DNA from: Mya arenaria
Lineage: Eukaryota > Mollusca > Bivalvia > Myida > Myidae
DNA: 64,000 nt
Assembly (NCBI RefSeq): GCF_026914265.1
Contig: NC_069125.1
Coordinates: 65,151,479-65,215,478 of the forward strand
Direction of reading: 5' to 3'
The notes under the pieces are model-generated. The model did no database searches and was not told the origin of the DNA. It was given only the letters and a program-made list of their open reading frames with translations. Numbering within the stretch: position 1 is the first letter of the stretch; each line of letters begins with the position of its first letter. Below are positions 37,401 through 50,500 of this stretch, in pieces. A program made the translations under genes and the position numbers.

Positions 37401-40400
37401 AAATAAACAATGCAGTTCAACAATTGATTTATACAGTAACTTTTATTTTTAATCCAGAATTGAGATATTTTCATTCCTTTTTTTACAGTAGTCAAATGTT
37501 TCAGGCAATGTGAAGAAGCTCCTGCAGACCACACAAACCAGTCTGACCCGGTTGACAGAACTGCACCGCTCAGAAAAGGTTCTTCTAAACCAGTCCATGT
37601 CACAGTCAAGTCATCCACAGACACAGTCTAGCCACCAAAAGACCCAGTCGAGCATGACCTCCATCAACAACCTAGGGTCCGGGGCCCTGGAGGACCTGGG
37701 GCGCAGACAGGCCAAGGTGTTTGGTTTGTTGAAACGACAGAAACTGCTGGTGGAACTGCTGAAATCAGGGGCAAGGTTAGTGCTTAGTAAATAAATAAAA
37801 CATGGAATACTATCTTTTTATTTGTGGTAAATTAAATGTCTCAACTTACTCTCTTATTTAATGTTGTGTATATGTTTGAGATGAAGGTAAGTATACAGCC
37901 CAAGACCAGATTTAAATCACTGAGCCAAGAAAATTCATTTGTTTTGAAGCAATAATTGTAAACATTTAGTAATGAAAAGAATGTAAATGGAGCATGAAAG
38001 ATATTTTATTGTGCACTAACTGTCCTTAATAGCAATTAGGTCAACAATTAAGGTTTTAGTACTTTTAGATGATACAAGATGTAAATATAATGAGGCATAT
38101 AATATATAGCAATTTAAACAGCCATAGTGGTCCATTCATTTGTCAGCGAGGACAATTGGTGGATGCAGATGGACCACAACTGTCACTGCCCTGACAGCCA
38201 CTTAGTACTGACCAGCCGGCCAGCCAGGCAGGGGGTACAGGCACACAGGGCATGACAGATGGAGGCACACACTGTCATAAAGCCCTAGCAATAAATAATG
38301 TAGTTTATAATACTACCGTAGTATAGTGAAACGTGAAATAATTCAGTTTTGTTTGATCTAAAAAAACCACCTTAAAAACCATGGCTTCCTGTCAGACCTT
38401 AAAAAATATAATAGCTGTATGATAAATATTGGTTGAAGTCAACATAGTTTATCAAAATTTAATACATGGAAAAACAGAAGTGATTTTCATTATTAATGAC
38501 CAAAAATTTGATATACAAGTACTAAAATTTATCATGACTTTGCAATCTAAAATAGATATTATCCACCGATAGAGATAACTATTACATTGTTTCTAAATTA
38601 TATATTATAGTAGATGCTATTAGATGCTATATATAAAGACTGAATATTCACTTTTTTCTTTAATTTTGCTTGACTGTGTTCAACCTAAAGGTCTGTGTAC
38701 ATGAAGTTAGCAATTTTATCAATCACTCTTTCAGAATTAACAAGAAATTACAAAATAGAACACGCATTATTTCTGATGACATGGCTAACAATAGAACTAC
38801 TGGTACAAATAATATAACTGGAGAAAAAAGCTGCATAAGCAAATCAACAATGTCCAAAATAGAAACAAATGGCACCAATGCTAGTGCTTTGAATTCAAAA
38901 GAAGATTCAGAGAAAGCTCAACCTTCAGACGTCTATGGAGTCAAAGATGGAGATGTAGACTCCAGAGAAGGAAAATATGAGAATATGATAGACAAGGAAC
39001 AGGAAGAGGAGCTGACAGCTGTTCCTAACACTCAGGACTTCAGTACACAAAACACAGCTAGAACCAGCGATAGAGACCTGTTCTCACAGACAGACTACAC
39101 AGGACTGGACAAGAACTGGACATTGAACAACCAAGATAGCAAATACATGGTAAATATTTCAAAACAAACTGAGATAAACAAAAACAACATAACTCAAAGT
39201 AGTAGTGTGAGAAATGAGGCCAGTTACAGTAGTCAGATGGCAATACAAGAGATTGCACAGCCATCACTAGAGGCTGGTGATCGAGACTTGGCAAGACCCA
39301 AACGCAGGAAAGATACTCTTAGTTTGGACACTTGTTGGAATACAAGTGATAGTAAGGGAATGAAAAGGGCATTTAAAAGTGACAAGAAATTGATGGATGC
39401 TAAGAAACAAAAAAATGTATCAAGTGAGAATAGTGGAAATGCTGAGCCTCAGCGTAGATCAGACATGTTATGGCTTAACCTTCTTAGGGATTCAAGTAAG
39501 ACATCTATAAAGGAACAGAAATCCAAATTAAAAGGTGTTGGAAAATGTAATGCAGTACCAGCCAATGAGATCCAAGATAAGAAACAGTTTACAGCTACCA
39601 AACTAGAAAATGAAAGGCAAGTTATAAATGAAAAAGTAGACGAAAGAGAAGTCACTGCTACTCATGTTGTAGCCGACAATATTAATCTTGAAAAAGATGA
39701 CAAAGAAAACAGTCCTCATTCACAGACAGAAGAGAAATATGTGGAAGGCACTAACTGTGAAAACAATGATGTCCTTACCTCAGCTAGATCCAAAAAGGCA
39801 AACAATTATAATATAGCAGACACATTCAGGAAACCAGCTATAATGACTTCACCTTTGGAGCTGAACAACATTCAAACTAACAAAAACAACAACAATAGCA
39901 GACTAGAAATTGGCTCTCCTCCGAACATGAGACTTCCCGGAGAGTTGTGGCACAATGTCTCCCCAACCTGTACCTCCATGAGTTCGGATGTGTTTGTGGT
40001 CAAGGCAAGTGAACTGGAAAAATGCATGAGAAGGAGATCAGAGTTGCCTGTACAAGGTCCGGAACAAGAACGTTTTGAGAAATCTCTTCAACAAAGTGTT
40101 CTACTTAAAGCGTCTGGTAATTATTGTAGAAAAGATACAATATCTCTTGCTATAGATTCCGTTATTCAGAAATCAAGAGAATTTGCAGATAATGTTTACA
40201 GTCAGGAAGAGATGAGTAATAGTGAAGCAAAGATCAGTGTTCAAGCAAGACAGCCTAATGAACCTGTAACTGCTAAACCAACTTCAAACTGGTTAACAGA
40301 GCAGCAAGCTAAGTCAGTTTCTGTAGTAAGCAGTATCCAGACAAAAACATCAGGTGAAGCCTTACAAAAGATGCCTAATACTTCCAGCCAAGTGCGAGGG

Positions 40401-41583
40401 GTTGCAAAGATGAAAAGTTTTGTGCCACATAATCAGACAAAACAATTTGCTGTACCAATGATCCAAACTGGTAGTCAGACTCTGCTATCTCAGATTGCTG
40501 TGTGTCAGCCTCATGAAATTGACCAGGCAGTTTTGTCAGGTGAAAGGCATGTCCCTGATGTAGATCTTAGGCCATTACCCACACTAAAAGGGATGGTGAA
40601 AGCTGGTAGTTTGACACCAGGCAAGAATGCACTGTCTTTCCATACACAGGTACATTAGATAACAAAGGATGGTAGATGTGATGAAATGTTGAACAAATAT
40701 AAAATCAATTATTATTTATTAAATCAATAGTTTCTGAACTCTGAAATCTAAACTTGTATCTAACAACTGGTTTATGAATATACAGATTAATTTTCTTCAC
40801 AGTATAATGCAAGTATATCAGCTGTATTGTAAAAGACTGTACAGTATACAGTATAATCTAGCTTATATCCTTTCCATCCATGCGGCAGGGTAAGAGATTC
40901 CTGGCATCTCTGACGTCCCAGGGAAAGATCAAGACGTTGGATGGGCTCATTTTCACCACAGCGTCTCAGTGGATGTCAACTCTGTCAGATGGTGTTAAGG
41001 TCAAGAAGAGGAAGGCTTACCAAATGGTTATTAGCCATGTTTCAATATTTTGCATATTTATCTTTAATGTCAAATGCTATTATATAGTATTATATACTAA
41101 ATGGAGATGGTAATAAACTAGTTTGTAGCAGTGTTCATAATTTAATGTTTGCTCAGCCGCTCAAAAAGTTAGTTATATTTCTTCTACACCCTTTATATTT
41201 CATTTCATCAAGTTCTATCCCTTATCCAGATCCTGTATAAGGGGAAGCCACTACTGCAATATTGCTTTCCTGCAAGAGTTGTGGTCCCTACACCAGGAGT
41301 TACAGCCCCTTCCTCTCCAGTCTCCTCACAGGCAGTTTCAAGCAAGGGCACACACAACCAGCATACATATGTTGATGCAAAGGATCTCAAGCATCAGGCA
41401 CCCCACTCTGTGACAGAAGAAGAGAAATACCTGAACCAACTTCTCTCCACCAGTCTGGTGAGGCTGCTCACGGAGGCAGACTTTGTGACCAGCAGTGATC
41501 TCCCTGATAATTTCTGGACAGAGGATTATTCCAAAGTAAAGCTGTCCAAAAAGGTCTGGGATTCTGTTGATGACTGGGACTAA
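31467..41583 (+). CDS. RAMA-domain protein, possibly ANKRD31-like
   Basis: Exons: 31467-31620 (candidate start exon, weak donor GTTCAT), 33568-33602, 33929-34024, 34847-35365, 36108-36207, 37505-37775, 38735-40649, 40889-41026, 41230-41583 (TAA). Phases agree throughout, giving about 1193 residues. Most of the chain is polar and apparently disordered (Ser, Asn, Lys, Gln, Thr). Two helical stretches in the first third (LDRLQARLDRLVNTLDK; KVFGLLKRQKLLVELLKSGA) could form coiled coils. Residues of about 1006-1092 form a RAMA domain (GSLTPGKNALSFHTQGKRFL, KIKTLDGLIFTTASQW, KAYQMILYKGKPLLQY), known from bacterial methylase-linked proteins and from animal MPND and ANKRD31. The tail of about 70 residues is acidic and aromatic (DLPDNFWTEDYSKV, WDSVDDWD). 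ANKRD31 works with REC114 in meiotic break formation; here no ankyrin repeats or MPN domain are visible, so the assignment is tentative. Confidence 0.72.
35520..35870. repeat. Dispersed AGGTCA-rich repeat in RAMA gene intron
   Basis: About two and a half diverged tandem copies of a 150-160-bp unit with CTGTATCTTGACCATGCATT, then CATGAAGCTTCACCATGATG, then a CAAAGGTCA cluster. Nuclear-receptor-like motifs are present: AGGTCAAAGTCCA at 35636-35648, AGGTCAAAGGTTA at 35655-35667, and a directly abutted AGGTCAAGGTCA near 35786. It belongs to the same broad repeat type as 24290-24960. Confidence 0.65.
36457..36808. mobile_element. 352-bp palindromic MITE flanked by TTAA
   Basis: The ends are AGCTGCACT and AGTGCAGCT, each flanked by TTAA (36453-36456 and 36809-36812). 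Inverted similarity continues inward for most of the length (ATCACAGATT against AATCTGTGAG; GTCTTGGAACGAGC against GCTCTTTCCAAGAC), so the whole element can fold as a long imperfect hairpin. The TTAA target fits piggyBac-type transposition. It carries no ORF and lies in an intron of the RAMA gene. From recall, closely similar AGCTGCACTCTCACAGATT elements are common in bivalve genomes. Confidence 0.8.
38140..38290 (+). other. GC-rich island in RAMA gene intron, possible cassette exon
   Basis: Unlike the AT-rich DNA around it, this stretch is GC-rich, with an acceptor-like TTCATTTGTCAG ending at about 38145 and a donor-like GGG then GTACAG near 38236. In the phase left by the upstream exon it is open (SEDNWWMQMDHNCHCPDSH and onward) and would leave phase 0, matching an acceptor CCTAAAG just before 38691. 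The main gene model skips it and enters at 38735 in phase 2. Both routes are in frame. It could equally be a repeat fragment. Confidence 0.3.
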
Positions 41584-44533
41584 AACATACTGTGTTGTAA
41601 ATCATGTTTAACTTGTTGTTTTCCAATTCATTTACTCACAGTTTCATGTTTTATTAATCAACTGTTTTCTTTTTGAAATGAGAACCGCACACATAACATG
41701 TTTTTCTTATCTGAGAATATGAATTTATTTTTGTTCAAGAATGTTCATGATTATTGGAAATAATTTAATACTTCAAAGATTTGGCTTATTTGCCATAGGT
41801 CTCTGAAACAGTTTAACAAAGTATTAAGTATTTCCTTGTTCATGCACTGGACGTGCAAAATGCATTTTTATAAGCCTGTTCATAAAATGGACGTATTATA
41901 GTTTTACCTGCAGCGTACAGGCACATTCTGGCGGCGGCAAAAATGATGGCCAAACAATTAGTTCAGAAGCCTATGTCCAATCATCACCTAACTTGTTAAG
42001 AATGTTTATGGGCATATCTTGAACTAGTTCGATAAACCGCCATATCGCTGAAGTCACTTAAAAGTTATTGCCCTTTAATTATAGAAATGATCTAAAATTG
42101 GTCCCGTCCGATCAATAACTTTAGAAGCCATTGGCCAATCATCACCAAATTTGGTAAGAATGTGTATGGAAATAAAAACTCTTTCATCATCTGTGTCTAT
42201 TGGTGAAGGCTGGCAGTTTGACACCAGGCAAGTATGTCCTGTCTTAAAGGATGGTAGTTTAATGAAATGTTGAACAAATAAATATTTAACAATACTACTT
42301 TGTATTGCTTTTCAGATATATACTTTTTGATATTTGACATTTAACCATATGCTGCAATATGACTGCCAATTTTATAAAAATATTTATAATCTTAATTTGA
42401 TTCTGTTGATACAAAATTGCAAAAATAATATGTGGAAAATGGGTGACCAGTCACGAGTATTAATTTTTTTTAACTTTGAAATAAGAACAAACATTCTATT
42501 ATAAAAGTTTTATAATTTAGCTAAGGTATCTAGGGTCTAATATGAACATTTGTGAAGGATAGTTTTATTAGCAGTGAAAACAATTTTGAGGCCAGACTTG
42601 TACCCTTACATTAATAATTTTTTTTAAATGGTATACAACTTTAAAAAGTCTGCAAAGAAATCTATGCAATCATGTCCTGAAGATGAAGTTTAGACAACAA
42701 GTGGAAAATCCAGATGTTAATGCCAAATTGGGCTTAGTACTCATCATTCCTGAAAGTTACATCAAAATCACTCCATTAGATTTGGAGATTTCATGCTGAC
42801 AAATTTTGTGACATCCATCAAGATGGACAGACAGCTAATAAAGCAAAGGCTTTAACTCTGTAAACAAATACAAGAGCAGAACAAATGCACAAATAGCCAT
42901 TGGTATTTATTATTCCTGTGAAGTTTTATAATTATCCGTCCATCAGTGTTAGAGATTTTGTGCAGAACCAAATATATGACATTCACCCAGACAGACAGCA
43001 CATCCAAATGTATCCTACCACTGGGGAGACATAAGAGCACCGCTAGTGGGTGCCGAAGTTTGTCTCTCTTTTTTTTTTAAGTTAATCCTTATTGAACTTG
43101 CTACACACAAATTCTGCATAATGTTATGGTATGCATGTATACTAAGCTTACATTAATATCTTTGATGTTTTCAAAGTTAAGGCCAACATTAAGGTGTTTG
43201 TGTGGTGACAGCAATTTTGCTGATGAAGACAACAGAAGACTATGGCAATGTAAGTACATCTGATATTGCATGCATGCATACTGCAGGGATTAAAACCAAA
43301 ATGTAGTATTTTATGATTTTATTTATATAACTAACTGTTTAACAGTGGATGGCAATGCTAAATCCAAGCACCATGCACATTAACATATATACATGTATAG
43401 TAAGAATATTGTCGATTTCTGTTATTACATGTATCATATGTTAATTATGTTTAATAAAATACAAAAATATTAAACAAGATCTGTCACAGGAGTGGCTAAT
43501 ACCCCATCAAACATGGAAGGATTCTAACCACAGTCAAACTTTACATGTATTTTACTTTGTTTAACATGTGAACCAAAACCTATTTAACACCAGTATACCT
43601 GCCTTATTTAATCTAATAGGCACAAAAAAGTTGGAAAGGGGCAATAATTCTGTCAGAAAATTGGTGGTTTGAAATCAAAGTCGATCTAGACCTTATATTT
43701 TCTCTGTACCTTAAAGCCCAGTAAAAGGTATTTACATCTGTCATGAGTTTTTATCTGGCCACTATTTCTGGAAAATTCTATGTTAAAATGGGACCATTAC
43801 TCCTTCAAAAATGAGTGGTTTGTAACCTAATTCTTGGTCGACCCTTAGACTTAGGCTAAGAAGCTATCATCAAGATAAAACCAAGACTGGTTGACCCTCC
43901 TATATTCCTTCCTCCTACAATAAAACTTTGTTTTTTGGAGGTATAGTTGTTGTTTTGGAGGTATAGTTAATGAATTAAAAATAATTTTCATGCATAGTCA
44001 GGATCAGGATATTTACATTTTCTCAATGAAACTTACATTCACCTTTTCACCTTATATTTAATGTTACTAATGAACACTATTGGTATCATTGGTAATGCAG
44101 AAATAAGCACTTATAGTTATATTCCCACATATTTACAATATTCAATAAACTTCTGAGTGATGGAAAATATTGTCAACTAAAATATAGTTTTAAGTTAAGT
44201 TTAAGTTTAAGTAATATAAGTTTTATTGATAATTAACTGTTCAGAATCTTTAACATGTGAAATTTAACGTAATGGCTCAACAAAGACCATTTTGAGGTAC
44301 AAATAATAACTGGCACGCTTTAAGCTTTGCATACAAAACAATACATAAAAGCTTTCATTTCAACAAAAACTTCCAGAGGTACCTCAAAGTCTATAACTGA
44401 AGTCAGTACATGTATATCCATCACCTACATAATCTGTTTCAGTCCTAAAAGTCCACACATGGGGAAGGTTACATGTTACTGTGCCTTACGGTAAGGCACA
44501 AGATCCAGGCTAACCTGTCACTACCTCCTGTGG
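41584..44533. other. Convergent intergenic region with an exon fragment copy
   Basis: Spacer between the RAMA gene and SBDS, probably including both 3' UTRs. Bases 41925-42175 hold two diverged copies of a dispersed repeat (CCAATCATCACC, AAGAATGT and TTATGG). Bases 42203-42280 are a damaged copy of the end of the large RAMA exon and its following intron (listed separately). The remainder has no coding signal. Confidence 0.5.
42203..42280 (+). pseudogene. Partial duplicate of RAMA gene exon-intron boundary
   Basis: GGCTGGCAGTTTGACACCAG followed by GCAAGTATGTCCTGTCTT matches the exon end at 40600-40640 (AGCTGGTAGTTTGACACCAG, then GCAAGAATGCACTGTCTT). It is then joined, after loss of about 25 bases that span the splice donor, to AAAGGATGGTAG and AATGAAATGTTGAACAAATA, which match the start of the following intron (40665-40700). 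This is a small non-functional tandem copy about 1.6 kb downstream of its source and past the gene's stop codon. Confidence 0.8.
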
Positions 44534-47500
44534 TCATTCAAGTACCTCATCCCCTTCCTCGACGTCCTTGAGACTGAGCACCTCAATCTGTGCCCGTCCC
44601 TTTGTTCCCTCCCTCACCAGCTCTTCGACCTCCCTGAAGGCCCCTGGGTCAATCAGGATCACCTATATATATAGCAGAAATCGCAACTACATGATTTAGT
44701 TACACATGTCAACATTCAAAATGGAATGAAGTATGAAAAAAATAAAAAAAACTTTAAAGTATGAAAAAACAAACACTTTTAGATAATAAATTTCATGTAA
44801 ACACTTTTAGATAATAATTTTCATGTAAATACCCCCAAATGCTGTCTGGAAAAGGGAATAGTGAACTTCAGAGTTGTTATCAACAACGTAAGCATGTTGG
44901 TTGTAAACTTGAACAACATTCCTATGAAGTTTCATGAGAGTAGGTGCAATACTTTTGGAGCTACATGCGAAACAAACTGACTTTTTTATTACGCCAAGGG
45001 TGTTAGACGGTGTTAAATTATAAACAAAATCCTAGGTGCACAACTTCCAATGTTGACCAGAATTATTATGAGTGTAATTGCAACACTTGAGATAATTGTC
45101 AAGAGCCATAACTTGAGCGAAATGTAAAAAACAACAACAGGTAAACATTCCATGTGGACCAACATTCCTTTGAAGTTTCATGAGTGTACCGGTGAAACAA
45201 GCTTGGTCAAACCATTTATAATAAAAATTTCAGACGATTTTCTAATAAGTCAAGGGCTATAACTATTGTTAGACAGAGTAAAATGCCAAACAAATCACGA
45301 GTGCACAACCTTCCATGCTGACTAACATTCCCGTGATGTTTCATGAAAGCAGGTGCAAGAGCTACTTGTGACATAAGATTTTCCAACCATTTCTCACAAA
45401 GTTAAAGGTTATAAATGCGATGTCAAATAAATCACAAAATTTTAAGCAACAGAACAAAATGTGATGTGACATGATGGAGGCAACTTACATATACCGGGTA
45501 GTTCTAGATATCAAACTGGGGATATGATAATGCATGGCGCAAGGAGTTTTAAACAATTGCTGTACTATATCTTTATGATATGCATAATGCATTAAGCATG
45601 TAGATTTGAAAGTATTCATTTTAAATGGTCATGGTTACCATTTCAAGCTCGTCATCCTCGAACTCATCACGCTCCACCTTAGTGGCGACCTTACGCACCT
45701 TCGGCTGCAACTTGCGACCCTCCTTCCCTGCAAAATACACAAACAGGGACATATATGAATCATTTAATCTACTGCAAGTGTTTGAACACATCTACTTATC
45801 ATGCTGTAAATAAATATGAATCATTAAACCTACTGTAAGTGTTTTAACACATCTACTTATCATACTGTTAACCAATATAAATCATGCTCAAGTCAATTTC
45901 AAGAATTGATGTCCTTTTTTCAGAGGTGAAAAGAACATGCACCAGTGGGGATTTAGAACATGAATCTAGTGTCGGTTGAAAACATGTTTCTAGGACATGT
46001 CTCTCGTGGGGGCTGAGAACCTGCCCACAAAGATTTGTGGGCGTGTATACATTCTCTTAGTAGGGATTAGGAACATGCCTTTAGTGATGGTTGAAAACAT
46101 GCTTAAAGTTGAGGTTGAGAATATTCCTATAGTGGGGATTGAGAATATGCCTTTAGTGAAGATTGAGTACATGCCTCTAGTGGGGGGTTAGAACATGCCT
46201 CTAGAGGGTTATGAGAATATCACCAATATGCCTTTAGTCATGATCGAGTACATGCCTTTAGTGGGGTTTAGAACATGCGGGACTGAGAACATTCCAATAG
46301 CGGGGGGTTAAGAACATTCCTATAGTGGGGTTTAAGTGCCTTTAGTGTGGTTTGAGAAAATGCCTCTAGTAAATATTGAGAACATGTCTCCAGTAGGGTT
46401 TGCACCTTGTACCTTGCAAGATCACACACAGCATCTCATGAGTATAACTTTGCTTACCAGGGATTCTTAGTTTAAGTCTCATATAGGCCCGTTGAATTTG
46501 GATGACTTCCTTTTCTTTAAACTGCTTGATGACATCTAATGCCTGAAAAAAAGAAAAAGCTTATACACAATACAATCTTATGATAAGGGTAAGGTATCAG
46601 AACCAGACCAAATTAACTTTAAGTATGTAACATTACAAAAAAATATTTGCAAGAAAAAAGAAACGGTCATGCATTATGTTTACATTCACAATTGATCTTA
46701 TATGTCACAGAAAGCCTGCTCTACCTGTTGCTTTGTGTTTCTGGTGGGTTTCACTGAGAAGTGTAGATCCTTCATGGCCTTTTCTATCATGGTGACAGTG
46801 TAGGGTCTGCGAGTGTCAGGGTTCACACACTTGTCTGCCACGATTGTGGCGATGTCTCGAAACATTGACTCCAGCTGGGCATGTCTTTCCTTCTCTGATA
46901 CCTGGAGTTCACCCTTAGCCAAAATCTGAAAAAACAGGTAAAATTTTATAAATAGGTACAACAATGTTAATTATTAATTTTATTGAACCAAAATCAAGAA
47001 ATGCTAGTTTAAATAAAATGCTTTAAAAAGTAGAACACACACAAAAAGCCCGCACACGAGTGATTAATGGTGACAAATCCATTTAAAACCATTAAGTCAT
47101 AAATGGAAATTACTTTAGTGCCACAGTTTCATTATTTTGCTACATATTTGTGTGAATTGTACTTTAGCCAAGATTGCAAATGACCATGAAGTTGTGGAAA
47201 TATAAATAATCAATGTGTTTCCATTTGTGAATGAATGAAATCATTACAACTAAAATTCTTCATTGAAATGGCCCCATTCAAGCAAAATCCCCTTGGAAGC
47301 CTGTCAGAGAGATGACAAGTATATTAAATCAGGGCATTTTTAAGATGCTTTAAAAATCCCTTGGGCTAATGTCACAATCGATGTCACAATCATCTGGTTT
47401 TCTGAACAAAATCCTCAGAGGAGATATCCAGAAATATGGCATGTTATTTTGTATGTACTGGTATAAATAAAAGTTTTGAAAAAAAATAAAAAAATAATGA

Positions 47501-50500
47501 ATGTGTTTCATCTTAAAATGTCAAACAATTTGATTCATTTAATGACTTCAAAATAGATATTAAAATCAAGAGTGCATTTACCACAAGGCAGATTTCACTC
47601 TGATTGTCAGTGTCAAAGACTTTCTTCAGGTCTCCAGCCTTGGCCACCTCTCCCTTGCTCACATTCGTGAACACGGTGTGGGTCTGCAGTACTTCATCTA
47701 TGTCTGTCTCTCTGTAAAACATTTTTTTATGTAGAGAACAACCACAATAAATCTAATCTTTTATTTCATACATGCCATATTTTTGGAGAACTTTAAGGGG
47801 ATTTTGATTTTTTTATGGGAAATCCAGGAGATTTGGACATTAGATATATATGTCATATACAAAAATTATAATTTATAGTGATATTTTCTTAATGTTTAAA
47901 AGTTCTGACAATTTCAGTTATGGCATTATTTTTTGCATATTATTTTCAAAACTCTAGCAGTGCATCTTTTTACTTGGAATACTAGTTCAAATAAAACATA
48001 ATGGTTAGTCTTCATCTAGCCACAGACGGACAACAACATACAACTATAAAGGCTTTATTAATCTTGGAGAGAGTCCCTTTAATGAAACTTTCTTTATGAA
48101 CTTAATTTCATAATAAGATTTTTCTGATGTTTCAAATATGTGGAAGTGATTGATTATTATATTATAAACATTATTTATGCATTTTTAACTGTATTATGTG
48201 TCAGCTGTCTCATTTTTATCTAAAAACCCATAACACTACATGTTCCAGTATTTCCCTAATGCAATTTTCAAATATAAGTATCCTGATTCATTTGGAGTCA
48301 TCTGTACCAGTAGGCAAGTAGCTCTGACACTCAAGCTTTTGGAATATCTGAATATAAAATTCAGCTCTTCTGCTGATGAAATAATGCATAATAAAGGAAA
48401 ATCAATCAACTAAACTCTATTTTTGAAGGTTCCTAATGAGGTGTTCAAAAGGTCAAATTTTAAGTTGACAGCAGTTTTCAGATGCTTCTTAAAATTAATA
48501 AAACAAATGGGAATCCTGTGCATGTTTTTTTTTATTTATAAGGTTAATAAGTTGAATATTCAAACCAGTAAATAATATATTATATTTTGAGTAGCGAGTG
48601 AAGAGTGGAACAAGAGTATCTTTTTTAACGCAATTAAGTTCAACTAACAAGAGCTGTCACAGAGACGACCTGCTCGACTATTACGCTGCTTATACGGTAA
48701 GTTAAGAATTGCAAAGTTTTAGTGAAACATGCATGGATCACTGTAAAATCAGATTAAATAAAGTTATCATAATAAAGGGCCATAATTTGCATTTTGTGCA
48801 AAATAAGAGTTATCTGACTAGGTTATTTAATTAGGTTGAATGGTTGAGTACCACTGTATAAAGTCTCAATGCAATAATCAACTTATTTCTGAGATATTTA
48901 CCTTTGTGTGCTTAAATGCAAATCCTTAACCATAATTTCTAAATCAAATAATAAAGGCCCATGATTTGCGTTATATTCAAAGAAGTGATATCTAACTTGA
49001 TTAATTAAGTAGGTTGGGTAGTTGGGAATACATATCAAAGTTTCAATGCAATACATGATGCATTTGCTGAGATAATGCATACTTGCCATATTCCCCGGCA
49101 GGGAGAAAAATCATAATTTCGATCTATCCCCCGGTTCCCGGCGGGAGATAAAAACCCCCCAGAATTTAAAAAAAAGAGCGATTTTACATCAGGTAATAAT
49201 GCCAAAATTAAACCACAGTATGTGAGTGAAACTGAATGTAATCAAACAACACCTCAAGGGAGAAATGTATAAATCACAATGAATATTTAAAAAAATGTTT
49301 GATAAATGCCAAAAGGAAACTTTTACAACAAACAATTAATTTATAAGAATATGATAAATCATGTTATATAAAATAATTCTGTATATTCAAAAAGTTTTCA
49401 TAGAAATAAATATATATGAAAACTAATTTTCCTACTTGCTTCTAAAAATACTTTTAAATTTTGCCAACTTAGACCTGCTGAAAAAATTCCCCTGAATTTT
49501 CAGCCTTTCTAAACAAATCCTCCGGAATGGTCTCCAGAAATATCGCATGTATGTAGTCCACCTACATGGCTGTCAACGAGTCTTTTGACGATTTTTTACT
49601 ATGGCAGACTCGTGACGTCCACCATCCCAGCAAAATGTAGCAAGCGGTCCTTGCGCAGAGAATCCTCGCGGCAACAATATTGAAATTATCTCCGTTATAA
49701 ATTCAAATTTCTACGAAAATATTATTGCCTACTATTAAACACATATTTAGTTATGTCAGTATGCCCAAAAAAACATGTTAAGTTATCATAAAACACTGAA
49801 AAGTGTCGATTGTTTATCAAGTATCCCAATATTGGTAAATCTGGGAAAAATCTGACTGGTTGTGTACATGTATAACGGTCTTCTTGACCCATAATATATT
49901 AATGTGAAAATAACAAATTAACAATGACAAACTAAATCCAATTCCAATCACTGTCGGATAAAAATTGAACAACTTTGTCATTATTATTTAACATCAATGC
50001 ATATTATTACAGTATATCATTTCGCCCGTTGTTAAATGGTAGTGAGTTGTAGCGTTTCAGGGATACATAAGAAATGTCAAAATAATAAACAAGTATCCCT
50101 GATCGCTCATTATTGTAGCTAGGCATGTATGATAATGACTTAAAAGTGCTATCATGCAGAGTCATACCCAAGGTATGATGCTGACGCAGAAGCTACATGT
50201 AGGGTGAGTAATATATCTCTCCTTATTCATGAAATAATCAAGCTAAAAATGAATATTTACTTACAATATTTGTCTGCACATAAAGGTGGCAAGTATTTCA
50301 TTAAGATAATAATATCATGTCTAAATGGGTTTTTTGCATACAAAATCTGAATAAATTTACATGAAGAGTACTAGTATTATTACATGAAGGAAAAATACCT
50401 ACACTTTGTTCCTCCATGAAACCACCTTATTTGGATAACTTGCAATCTCAAAACGCTTTCCACCTTTCTTCAGTCTGACAATAGCAACATTTGTCAAGCG

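Noticed and set aside
45990-46191. Repeated short peptides on both strands in SBDS intron 4
   Set aside because: A 24-bp tandem repeat keeps frames open; no further coding evidence.
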